A stretch of 27,512 bases of DNA. Origin: an uncultured Ruminococcus sp. GTDB taxonomy: Bacteria; Bacillota; Clostridia; Oscillospirales; Ruminococcaceae. Of the stretch, positions 16,102-23,180 are shown in pieces. The notes below the pieces were generated by a model. It was not told the DNA's origin and did not search any database. It saw only the letters and a program-made list of their open reading frames with translations. How positions within the stretch are numbered: position 1 is the first letter of the stretch; every line of letters begins with the position of its first letter. Made by a program: the position numbers and the translations under genes. The stretch lies in assembly GCF_937915125.1 (NCBI RefSeq), contig NZ_CALDMP010000078.1, positions 1 through 27,512 on the forward strand, in the 5' to 3' direction.

Positions 16102-17253
16102 TTGCGTATTGCATTTGATGTACTGCCGCTCATTGGCTGCCGGATGACGGGAATCGGTTACTGCGAAGCCGGACAGATCCAGGCGTTGTCCAAGTTGCAT
16201 CCGGAGGATGAATTTCTGCTGCAATTCTTCTCCCGCAAGGACGAGCATATCAAAATTGAACGTCTGAAACCCTATCTCCGGGATAATGTCAAGCCCCACT
16301 GGGCAAAGGCGTCGGGCTATGTCTATCGGCTGGTGTCCAACTTCCTGCCCGTATCCTATCAGCATTATTTCGGGGACAAGGCACAGGTGACGCACTTTTT
16401 CAATTATATCGTACCGCCGAAGGTTGCCGGGAAAACCGTTGTCACAGTACACGATATGGTGTATAAGACCTTTCCGGAAACAGTCCGGGGCAGAACGAAA
16501 TATATGCTGGATACGGGACTGAAAAAGTCCATGAAACGTGCCGACCGCATTGTGACGGATTCGGAGTTTTCTAAGCAGGAGATCATCCGCTATTTCCCGC
16601 AGTTTGCAGACAAGATTCGTGTGGTATACTGCGGTGTGGATACGAACCGGTTTCATCCCGTAGAGGATACAGCGCAGATCGAAGCAGTGAAGCAGAAATA
16701 CGGCATCGACCGGGAGTATTTTCTGTATCTGGGCACGGTTGAGCCACGGAAGAATCTGGAACGGCTCATGGATGCCTATCACCAGTTTTGTCAGGGAAAA
16801 TCCCTGCCTCCTTATCTGGTGCTTGCCGGCGGAAAGGGCTGGTTGGACAGTGGTATTTACCGCAAGGTAGACGAATTGGGGCTGAAGGAGTCGGTGCTGT
16901 TCACGGAATATGTGCCGGATGAGGAGATCTGTCCCCTTATGTGCGGCGCGTTGGCGTTTGTATTTCCGTCCATTTATGAAGGGTTCGGGATGCCGCCGTT
17001 GGAGGCAATGGCGTGCGGCGTACCTGTGCTGACGACTCATGCGGCATCTCTGCCGGAGGTGGTGGGGGAAGATGCTGTTGTGGCTGACCCCTACGATATT
17101 GGCTCCATTGCAGATGGGCTGGAACAGCTGTATACAGATTCGGCATTGCGGCAGAAATTATCCGAAGCCGGGCCGAAACGTGCGGCGCAGTTCTCCTGGG
17201 AACGCTCTGCCCGGCAGCTGTATGAGGTATACCAGGAGGTCTGCGGTGGCTGA
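16102..17253 (+). CDS. GT4-family glycosyltransferase
   Basis: 383-aa GT-B glycosyltransferase, cytosolic or membrane-associated, retaining type. The N-terminus MRIAFDVLPLIGCRMTGIGY, the linker FLYLGTVEPRKNLERL and the donor-site motif EGFGMPPLEAM (Glu293...Glu301, the EX7E pair) place it in GT4. Family members with such sequences often transfer mannose or rhamnose from GDP- or dTDP-sugars, but donor and acceptor cannot be read here. The start is TTG at 16102 with GGAG ten bases upstream; no ATG suits. It overlaps the next gene by 8 bases. Confidence 0.9.
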   Translation: MRIAFDVLPLIGCRMTGIGYCEAGQIQALSKLHPEDEFLLQFFSRKDEHIKIERLKPYLRDNVKPHWAKASGYVYRLVSNFLPVSYQHYFGDKAQVTHFFNYIVPPKVAGKTVVTVHDMVYKTFPETVRGRTKYMLDTGLKKSMKRADRIVTDSEFSKQEIIRYFPQFADKIRVVYCGVDTNRFHPVEDTAQIEAVKQKYGIDREYFLYLGTVEPRKNLERLMDAYHQFCQGKSLPPYLVLAGGKGWLDSGIYRKVDELGLKESVLFTEYVPDEEICPLMCGALAFVFPSIYEGFGMPPLEAMACGVPVLTTHAASLPEVVGEDAVVADPYDIGSIADGLEQLYTDSALRQKLSEAGPKRAAQFSWERSARQLYEVYQEVCGG

Positions 17254-18400
17254 GCAAGAGAAAAAACTGCATATTTTGCAGGTCAATAAAGCGTATTATC
17301 CCCATATCGGCGGCATCGAAAGCCTGGTGCGTGTCTTTTCTCGGAAGATGCAGGAACGTGCTGAGGTAAAGGTGCTGGTCTGTCAGGAAAAGGGTAAGGG
17401 CGAGGATCGTGTGGTGGAAGGAGTTCCTGTCCACTATGCATCTAGTCTGGGGACATATTTCTCCTGTCCGCTGTCCTTTTCTTTTCTGCGGAAATTCCGT
17501 CAGATGGCGAAGTGGGCGGACGTGGTGGAGATCCATGTCCCCTTTCCGCTGGCGGATCTGGCATGTCTGTTGTCGGGATATCGGGGTGCTGTTGTCATTG
17601 CATGGCACAGCGATGTGGTGCGGCAGAAAACACTGCTCCGGTTTTATAAGCCGCTGCTCATGCGGTTTCTGCGGCGTGCGGATTGTATCATTGCTGCAAC
17701 GCCGGGACATATTTCCAGTTCGCCTTTTCTGACGCAGTTTCAGGAAAAATGCAGAGTGATCCCCTATGGCATTGATGTGGAGACATATCGGAATGTGGAG
17801 CGCAAGCCCATTCTGCGGCAGATACAGCGGAATCCGGACACAGTGCGCATCCTTTTTGTGGGACGGTTTGTGTACTACAAGGGAATTGAAGTGCTCTTGC
17901 AGGCGTTCCGGCAGGTTACCGGATGTGAGCTGTTTCTGGTGGGACACGGCACTGAGGAAATGGAGCAGAAACTGCACCGCATGACAGAAACGGATGGCAC
18001 GGCGGAGCGTGTGCACTTCCTGGGGAATCTCTCCGAGGAAGATCTGCGGGCTGCTTTTGCGGACTGCGACATATTTGTGCTGCCGTCTGTTGCCAACAGT
18101 GAGGCGTTTGGCATTGTCCAGCTGGAAGCCATGGTTTACGGCAAGCCGGTCATCAATACATCCCTGCCCACAGGCGTACCCCATGTGAGTCTGGATGGCA
18201 TCACAGGGATCACAGTACCGCCGGAGGATGCGGATGCATTGGCGAAAGCCATGCAGCAGCTGGCAGATGATCCGGTACTCCGGGAAAAGTACGGCAAAGC
18301 AGCGGCAGAACGGGTGAAACAGGAATTCAACGAGAAAAACGTGGTGGATGAAGTATATGCCACGCTGGCGGAATTTGCGGAAAGGCGGCATGGGAAATGA
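17246..18400 (+). CDS. GT4-family glycosyltransferase
   Basis: 384-aa GT-B enzyme. HILQVNKAYYPHIGGIESLV is the N-terminal acceptor-side motif (glycine-rich GGIE), FVGRFVYYKGIEVLLQAF starts the C-terminal domain, and EAFGIVQLEAM (Glu286...Glu294) is the nucleotide-sugar site. The start is GTG at 17246, with AGGAGGT (17234-17240) five bases upstream inside the preceding gene; the frame is open further up to 17039, but that part overlaps the first GT. It overlaps rmd by ATGA. It probably adds the second sugar of a short chain (inference). Confidence 0.9.
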   Translation: MAEQEKKLHILQVNKAYYPHIGGIESLVRVFSRKMQERAEVKVLVCQEKGKGEDRVVEGVPVHYASSLGTYFSCPLSFSFLRKFRQMAKWADVVEIHVPFPLADLACLLSGYRGAVVIAWHSDVVRQKTLLRFYKPLLMRFLRRADCIIAATPGHISSSPFLTQFQEKCRVIPYGIDVETYRNVERKPILRQIQRNPDTVRILFVGRFVYYKGIEVLLQAFRQVTGCELFLVGHGTEEMEQKLHRMTETDGTAERVHFLGNLSEEDLRAAFADCDIFVLPSVANSEAFGIVQLEAMVYGKPVINTSLPTGVPHVSLDGITGITVPPEDADALAKAMQQLADDPVLREKYGKAAAERVKQEFNEKNVVDEVYATLAEFAERRHGK

Positions 18401-19344
18401 AAGCACTCATTATCGGCGGCGGCGGATTTGTAGGCAGCTATCTGGCGGAACATCTGGTGCAGGACTGCGGCTGGGAAACCATCCTGACCAAACTGCCACA
18501 GGAAAATGTTTCAGTTGCCGGATGCCAGGCGTATAACCTGGATATTCTGGATCGGGATGCGGTACAGGCACTGCTGGTGCTCCAGCGGCCGGACGTGATC
18601 TTTCATCTGGCAGCGCAGAGCTCCGTGGCATATTCCTGGAAGAATCCCCAGCTGACGGCGGATATCAATATTCACGGTTGCCTGAATGTGTTGGACGCTG
18701 TCCGGGACGTGGAGGGATACCAGCCCCGGATTCTGCTGATCGGTTCTGGAGAAGAATATGGCGCTCTTCCGGAAGGTACGAGTCTGGTACGTGAGACCAC
18801 GCCGGTACATCCGGGGAATCCCTATGCCATTACGAAGCTGACCCAGAATCTGTTTGGATCGCTCTATGCCAAGGCGTATGGGATGCATGTGGTCATGGTG
18901 CGTGCGTTCAACCATATTGGCCCGGGACAGACACCCCAGTTTGTGGTGGCGGATTTCTGCAAGCAGGCGGCGGAAATTGCAGCCGGTGTGCGGGAGCCAG
19001 TTATGCGTGTGGGAAATTTGTCTGCGGCACGGGATTTTACCGATGTACGTGATGTGGTACGTGCCTATGGGTTGCTGGTACAGCATGGAAAGTCCGGTGA
19101 GACATACAATGTGGGCAGCGGCAGAGCAATTGTCATTGAAGAATTGCTGAAGCGGATTATTGCCCAGAGCGGTGCGGAAATCACCGTAGAGGTTGATCCG
19201 GAAAAGCTGCGTCCGGTGGAAGTTCCGGTAATTCAGGCGGATATTTCCAAATTGCAGGCAGACACCGGCTGGATGCCGGAAATTCCCCTGGAACAGACCA
19301 TCGGGGAGACCCTGGCATACTGGAAGTCCAGGATCGGACAGTGA
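18397..19344 (+). CDS. rmd: GDP-4-keto-6-deoxy-D-mannose reductase (Rmd-like)
   Basis: 315-aa extended SDR enzyme. The glycine motif GGGGFVGSY (7-15), catalytic Ser117 region GSGEEYG, YAITK (Tyr143, Lys147) and RAFNHIGPGQ are visible. The last is characteristic of Rmd, the reductase that yields GDP-D-rhamnose, rather than of GDP-fucose synthase, which also epimerises. With ManC and Gmd in the same operon the pathway is complete from mannose-1-phosphate. Other sugar epimerases share the fold, so Rmd is likely but not certain. It begins in a 4-base overlap with the GT gene. Confidence 0.82.
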   Translation: MKALIIGGGGFVGSYLAEHLVQDCGWETILTKLPQENVSVAGCQAYNLDILDRDAVQALLVLQRPDVIFHLAAQSSVAYSWKNPQLTADINIHGCLNVLDAVRDVEGYQPRILLIGSGEEYGALPEGTSLVRETTPVHPGNPYAITKLTQNLFGSLYAKAYGMHVVMVRAFNHIGPGQTPQFVVADFCKQAAEIAAGVREPVMRVGNLSAARDFTDVRDVVRAYGLLVQHGKSGETYNVGSGRAIVIEELLKRIIAQSGAEITVEVDPEKLRPVEVPVIQADISKLQADTGWMPEIPLEQTIGETLAYWKSRIGQ

Positions 19345-19362
19345 ACAGAGGAGGCGGAAACG

Positions 19363-19800
19363 ATGGCACAGCTGGAAGAACTGTTGGAACACGCAAAAAT
19401 GGGAGAAATTCCCGAGGAACCGGGCTATGGCGCACCGTCGGATGCCTATGCAGAGGAAGAATGGGAAGAGCAGCGTATTAAGAGCTGGCCCCGCCAGATT
19501 CATACATTTGGCCTGCGGCAGAATCAGATCAACCGGGGCACGGCGGCGAGACTGCGTGCTTTAGAAATCCAGAACCGCACGCTGGAAATCAAGATCCAGC
19601 GGCTGGAGGAACAGATCGAAGCGCTTATGGTCAAGGAAAAGAAGATTCTGGGACGTGTGGCGGCGGAGATGGATACCATGCAGGCGGAGATCAACCGGCT
19701 GCGGCTGTCTACGCAGCTGAACAGCAATGCCCTGGATCGGATCCTGAAAGCACCGCAGGATACAGCGGCGCAGGATGATGAGAATTCATCTGAAACGTGA
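19363..19800 (+). CDS. Coiled-coil protein of unknown function, end of glycan operon
   Basis: 145 aa, acidic at both ends. Residues about 60-120 form a heptad-rich coiled coil (LRALEIQNRTLEIKIQRLEE). No signal peptide, TM segment or catalytic motif is seen. GAGGAGGC precedes ATG, and the gene follows rmd by 18 bases, so it belongs to the operon. I do not recognise the family. A scaffold or chain-length role is conceivable from position alone. Confidence 0.7.
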   Translation: MAQLEELLEHAKMGEIPEEPGYGAPSDAYAEEEWEEQRIKSWPRQIHTFGLRQNQINRGTAARLRALEIQNRTLEIKIQRLEEQIEALMVKEKKILGRVAAEMDTMQAEINRLRLSTQLNSNALDRILKAPQDTAAQDDENSSET

Positions 19801-19847
19801 AAAAGGATTTTAACCCGTGACACGATCTTCGGATCTGTCCCACGATA

Positions 19848-19889
19848 ATGCGGCAGGTACTGCAATGTGCGGTATCTGCCGCATCTGTT
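19848..19889 (+). terminator. Probable terminator of the glycan operon
   Basis: ATGCGGCAGGTAC (19848-19860) pairs with GGTATCTGCCGCAT (19871-19884) over 13 bp with one G-U pair, followed by CTGTTTT. The stem is strong but the T-run is short. Confidence 0.6.
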
Positions 19890-20034
19890 TTGGATGTCTG
19901 TGCCTTGTAAGTGTTTTGTAGTAATTTGGACAGGAAATTTGGCGGAATGCAGAGCGCTTCCTCCCGCTTTTCTGGAAAATTTAGAGAAAATGCCGATGAA
20001 AGAAGATAATTGTAAATCTTTTGTAAGATTTCTC

Positions 20035-20063
20035 TTGACAACTGCACAGGAATACGATATAAT
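20035..20063 (+). promoter_or_regulatory. Consensus sigma-A promoter of pspA
   Basis: TTGACA (20035-20040), a 17-base spacer, TATAAT (20058-20063): a perfect match in both boxes and spacing. The start is expected near 20070, about 43 bases before the ATG. The match to sigma-A argues for steady expression rather than sigma-54 control as in E. coli psp. Confidence 0.9.
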
Positions 20064-20112
20064 AAGAATAACACATTCCGCATGAAATAATGGTACAACG
20101 GAGGATCTTACA

Positions 20113-20817
20113 ATGGGCATTTTTTCCAGAATTGGCGATGTATTAAAAGCCAACATAAACGATATGATCGACCGGGCAGAAGATCCGGAGAAGATGGTAA
20201 AGCAGATCATTCTGGATCTGCAAAAGGAAGTTAGCCAGGCGACCCAGGCGTTGGGAAAAGCCATGGCAAGCGAGCGGATCGCAAAGCGGCAGTATGACAA
20301 TGCAGTGAAGGTTTCCGCAGACTGGGAGGCAAAGGCAAAGGCTGCTCTCAATGCCGGTGAAGTGGATCTGGCGAGAAAGGCACTGTCTAATAAAGTGAAG
20401 GCAGACGAGGATGTAAAGCAGTATCAGCAGATGTACGAGCAGATCTCTGCCCAGACGGCGCAGGTACGGGAACAGGTGGAGACGCTGAAATCCAAGCTGG
20501 AAGAGGCGAAGAGCCGCCAGGCGATGCTGGTTGCACGTTCTCAGATGGCAAAGACGCAGAAAAATCTGGCGCAATCCGTGGGCGGTCTGGATTCTTCCAG
20601 TGCTCTGGACAAATTCAACCGCATGGAAGAAAAAGTGACACAGCAGGAAGCAGAGGCAGCTGCTTTTGCGGAGATGGCTGGTTCTGATAATTCTGCGGAC
20701 GAAAAGACCTTCGAGCAGATGCAGCGTGATATGGAAGTGGATGCAGAGCTGCAGCGTCTGATGGCAGAAATGGGTCAGACCAGCACCGAACCGGAAACAG
20801 AAGGGAGCACGATGTAA
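20113..20817 (+). CDS. pspA: PspA/IM30 (Vipp1) family membrane-stress protein
   Basis: 234-aa, almost wholly helical protein of the ESCRT-III-like PspA/IM30 family. It coats and repairs the cytoplasmic membrane. The N-terminus MGIFSRIGDVLKANINDMID is the amphipathic helix and first conserved segment, followed by AEDPEKMVKQIILDLQKEV and long coiled coils (residues 30-190). The acidic C-terminal tail is short. GGAGGATC precedes ATG. It is followed one base later by a small membrane protein gene, which probably encodes a partner. Confidence 0.93.
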   Translation: MGIFSRIGDVLKANINDMIDRAEDPEKMVKQIILDLQKEVSQATQALGKAMASERIAKRQYDNAVKVSADWEAKAKAALNAGEVDLARKALSNKVKADEDVKQYQQMYEQISAQTAQVREQVETLKSKLEEAKSRQAMLVARSQMAKTQKNLAQSVGGLDSSSALDKFNRMEEKVTQQEAEAAAFAEMAGSDNSADEKTFEQMQRDMEVDAELQRLMAEMGQTSTEPETEGSTM

Positions 20818-20818
20818 C

Positions 20819-20977
20819 ATGGCAAAAAAGTCTGAGAGATCTTCTATCGGCAGCTTGATCTTTGTTCTGGCTTTGATCGCAGCAGGTGTCGCCGCTGTGG
20901 TATATGCCCTTTCTACCCATCGCCGGCATGTGAACCGGGAAAAATGGAAGGATTATGACGAGTGCGGGCTGGCATAA
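20819..20977 (+). CDS. 52-aa single-TM protein encoded directly after pspA
   Basis: Short gene starting one base after the pspA stop. It has a basic N-terminus (MAKKSERSS), one TM helix (residues about 10-31, IGSLIFVLALIAAGVAAVVY) and a positively charged tail (THRRHVNREKWKDYDECG). GGGAG within the end of pspA lies about 11 bases upstream. A strong terminator follows at 21014. No family is recognised. Position suggests a membrane anchor or regulator of the PspA protein, by analogy with PspB/PspC-type partners (inference; no sequence likeness claimed). Confidence 0.75.
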   Translation: MAKKSERSSIGSLIFVLALIAAGVAAVVYALSTHRRHVNREKWKDYDECGLA

Positions 20978-21013
20978 CCGATTTTGAGAAAACACCAATC
21001 CATACAATGACAG

Positions 21014-21053
21014 ACGGATGCAGTAAAAATGTAACTGCATCCGTTATTTTTTT
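21014..21053 (+). terminator. Intrinsic terminator after the pspA unit
   Basis: ACGGATGCAGT (21014-21024) and ACTGCATCCGT (21034-21044) form a perfect 11-bp stem followed by TATTTTTTT. Confidence 0.92.
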
Positions 21054-21063
21054 AAAAAATGAA

Positions 21064-21092
21064 TTGCAATTTGAAAAAGGCTGTGGTATAAT
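21064..21092 (+). promoter_or_regulatory. Promoter of the exonuclease gene
   Basis: TTGCAA (21064-21069), a 17-base spacer, TATAAT (21087-21092) preceded by TGG, giving an extended -10. The start falls near 21099, leaving a 30-base leader. Confidence 0.8.
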
Positions 21093-21128
21093 AGAATCAA
21101 TGAATTGGATAAAAAAGGGGAAGTGGAC

Positions 21129-21767
21129 ATGCACGGCAATAAGATTGTGCTGGATCTGGAATTTACGCCCATCCGGGATCCGGATCTGCAACTGGTGGCA
21201 AGCAGTGAAATTATAGAGATCGGTGCAGTGAAGCTGAATGAACAAAATGAGATCCTGGATGAGTTTCAGACCTATGTGAAACCCCAGTACAGCAGTATTC
21301 CGCCGCATATTACGCGGATCACCGGGATCGACAGCCAGACGGTGGATTCGGCACCGGATTATGCAGCGGCTGTACAGGAATTCACCCAATGGATCGGCAG
21401 CGAGGTGTCCAGCCGGTTTTATACCTGGAGCGATTCTGACCAGCCTGTGCTGCTCCGGGAGGCAGATCTGAAAGAGCAGTTCCTGCACGATATGTTTTAT
21501 ACCCACTGGGTGGATTTGCAGCGCATTCACCAGCGGATGTACGGCTTTTCCCGTCCCATGAATCTGACCAGCGCACTTGGCTCCATGCAGATCTATTTTG
21601 CCGGAACGGAGCACGGCGCACTGGCGGATGCCAGAAATACAGCGGAAATTCTGCGGAATCTCAGCAGTGTCCGGGGCGTCCAGGAACGCATCGAGAGGTC
21701 ACATATTACATATAACAATACGGAATCTCATGGGTTTACCATGGATCTGGTATTTAAAAGAAAATAA
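21129..21767 (+). CDS. DEDDh 3'-5' exonuclease (DnaQ-like fold)
   Basis: 212-aa single-domain nuclease of the DnaQ/RNase T superfamily that would degrade DNA or RNA from the 3' end using two metal ions. The DEDDh residues appear in order: Asp9 and Glu11 (LDLEFTP), Asp104 or Asp102 (WSDSD), His162 and Asp167 (HGALADARNTAEIL). The substrate is unknown. The start is ATG 21129, with AGGGG eight bases upstream; a TTG at 21105 is less likely. Repeat A starts one base after the stop. Confidence 0.88.
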   Translation: MHGNKIVLDLEFTPIRDPDLQLVASSEIIEIGAVKLNEQNEILDEFQTYVKPQYSSIPPHITRITGIDSQTVDSAPDYAAAVQEFTQWIGSEVSSRFYTWSDSDQPVLLREADLKEQFLHDMFYTHWVDLQRIHQRMYGFSRPMNLTSALGSMQIYFAGTEHGALADARNTAEILRNLSSVRGVQERIERSHITYNNTESHGFTMDLVFKRK

Positions 21768-21768
21768 A

Positions 21769-21814
21769 GGCAACACCGTGCAAAGCCTTTAGGCGCTCTT
21801 TGTGCGGTGTTGCC
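21769..21814 (-). repeat. MITE-like repeat A, short 46-bp copy
   Basis: GGCAACACCGTGCAAAG at the left and CTTTGTGCGGTGTTGCC at the right. The CA/TG difference between its arms is reversed relative to the 711-756 copy, so it is in the opposite orientation. Flanks TAAA and GAAA agree at three of four bases, a decayed duplication at best. It exactly fills the space between one stop codon and the next ribosome binding site. Confidence 0.82.
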
Positions 21815-21831
21815 GAAAGGATAAGCATAAA

Positions 21832-22446
21832 ATGATAGAAGTGTTCTCTGCGCCTCAGATATCCAGGGAGGTTGTTGCAAAAAAGATGCTGAAACATGTG
21901 GGGATCGCCTTTGCGGCGCTGGCTGCGGTTATGATTCCTTTGTTTATGAGCATTTCCAAGGACTCTGCGGCAAATCGGAATGCCGTCAGAAAGGTCACAT
22001 CAGAGACAACAGAGCTGTGGACTGTAATCGTATTTCTTGTTGTTCTGGCAGCTGTGGTCTATCTGAGTGTGATGGGTATTTTCCTTTCCCGGAAGATCAG
22101 AAAGCAGTTTTCAAACTGGGTTTATTATAAGGGAACGCTTTATCTTGTGTCGGCATCTGTTCCCGCAGCACGTGGGAATGCAAATGGGTCACAGGTGAGA
22201 AGAATCATGAAGATTCAGGATAAGGCACTGGCTGTATTGCGTGATACGTACACCCTTTCCAGGATTTTGGATGGTGAAGAAAAACACAGCAGAATTCATG
22301 CAATCCCTGTGACAGACGTGAGCCGGATGGAACAGAAAAAGAATGGCGTCAAAGTGCGTTTTGACAGGTATTCTGCGGTAATTTCCAATCAGACAGAAGG
22401 ATATAAGCGACTGGTGGAGCTTTTGAGGGAACGGCTGAAAACATAG
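21832..22446 (+). CDS. Two-TM membrane protein of unknown function
   Basis: 204 aa. There are two hydrophobic helices (about 22-41 and 62-86) and a C-terminal cytoplasmic domain of about 115 residues with alternating strands (FSNWVYYKGTLYLVSAS; IPVTDVSRMEQKKNGVKVRF) that could be a PH-like fold. I do not recognise a named family. ATG 21832 is chosen for AAAGGA about 10 bases upstream; the frame is open to a GTG at 21802, but that start lies inside repeat A. A terminator follows, so this may be transcribed with the exonuclease or alone. Confidence 0.75.
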   Translation: MIEVFSAPQISREVVAKKMLKHVGIAFAALAAVMIPLFMSISKDSAANRNAVRKVTSETTELWTVIVFLVVLAAVVYLSVMGIFLSRKIRKQFSNWVYYKGTLYLVSASVPAARGNANGSQVRRIMKIQDKALAVLRDTYTLSRILDGEEKHSRIHAIPVTDVSRMEQKKNGVKVRFDRYSAVISNQTEGYKRLVELLRERLKT

Positions 22447-22458
22447 AATAATACTGAA

Positions 22459-22497
22459 AAGAGCGAATCGGCTTTCAAAACCGGTTTGCTCTTTTTT
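22459..22497 (+). terminator. Intrinsic terminator after the two-TM protein gene
   Basis: AAGAGCGAATCGG pairs with CCGGTTTGCTCTT with one or two mismatches, followed by TTTTTT. Confidence 0.85.
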
Positions 22498-22657
22498 ATA
22501 CTAATCTCTGATCAGTTCCATGAAAAGATTCGCCGACAGGCATTCGCTGATCAAGGAAAACGTCCGCAGGCAGGCTGTCGCCTGGCAAGGGCGTTTGACG
22601 ACGAGCAGCGAGTGGATGGCGGTGAAGATTTTCATGGGTTTGGTCAGAGATTAGTAT
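22498..22657. repeat. 160-bp palindromic element (type C)
   Basis: ATACTAATCTCTGA (22498-22511) is perfectly complementary to TCAGAGATTAGTAT (22644-22657). Pairing continues imperfectly inward through CCATGAAAA/TTTTCATGG and CGCCGACAGGCATTCGC/GCGAGTGGATGGCGG. The centre holds CAGGC/GCCTG and AAACG/CGTTT stems. Its length and ends resemble 6369-6527. No gene is present between 22447 and 22801 apart from this and the promoter. Confidence 0.8.
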
Positions 22658-22733
22658 TATAATCCCAAAGACATCTTATTGATCGCTGTTCCTGCCTTTG
22701 TCGGTATCACCATAAAAATTTTTTCAAATCCTC

Positions 22734-22784
22734 TTGACAAATGTACTAATATGTGCTATAGTGTACTTATACAGTAAGTACACT
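22734..22784 (+). promoter_or_regulatory. Promoter and palindromic operator of the GntR-ABC unit
   Basis: TTGACA (22734-22739), a 17-base spacer and TATAGT (22757-22762) form the promoter. A perfect 9-bp inverted repeat, AGTGTACTT (22760-22768) and AAGTACACT (22776-22784) with a 7-base spacer, overlaps the end of the -10 box and the start site. This is the expected place for a repressor, most likely the GntR protein encoded 18 bases further on (inference). Confidence 0.82.
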
Positions 22785-22801
22785 TGAAAAGGAGGTAACC
22801 C

Positions 22802-23179
22802 GTGGAGATTGTTATCAGCAGCAACACCAGCAAGCCCATATATGAGCAAATCACATCGCAGATCAAAGCCCAGATCATGGACGGCAAACTCCGGACTGGT
22901 GATCCCATTCCGTCTATGCGCAGTCTGGCAAAGTCTCTGCATGTCAGTGTGATCACTGTACAGCGTGCCTATGAGGAATTGCAGCGAGACGGCTTCATTG
23001 AGACTACCGTGGGGCGTGGCAGCTTTGTTGCGGCGCAGAATCAGAGTTTTTATCAGGAGGAACAGCAGCGGCAGGCGGAAGAGCACCTTCTTGCTGCTGC
23101 GGAAATTGCACGAACCAGCGGTATTCCACTCAGCAAGCTGGTGGAACTGCTCACCATGTTTTATCAGGAGGAAGAATGA
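22802..23179 (+). CDS. GntR-family regulator, YtrA subfamily
   Basis: 125-aa transcription repressor. The winged helix (residues about 8-75) contains PIYEQITSQIKAQIMDGKL, IPSMRSLAKSLHVSVITVQR and the wing DGFIETTVGRGSFV. The short C-terminal helical part of about 50 residues is typical of the YtrA subfamily, which lies next to ABC transporters. The start is GTG 22802 with AAGGAGGT upstream. One base separates its stop from the ABC ATPase gene, so it is the first gene of a three-gene operon and probably controls it through the 22760-22784 palindrome. Confidence 0.92.
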   Translation: MEIVISSNTSKPIYEQITSQIKAQIMDGKLRTGDPIPSMRSLAKSLHVSVITVQRAYEELQRDGFIETTVGRGSFVAAQNQSFYQEEQQRQAEEHLLAAAEIARTSGIPLSKLVELLTMFYQEEE

Positions 23180-23180
23180 C

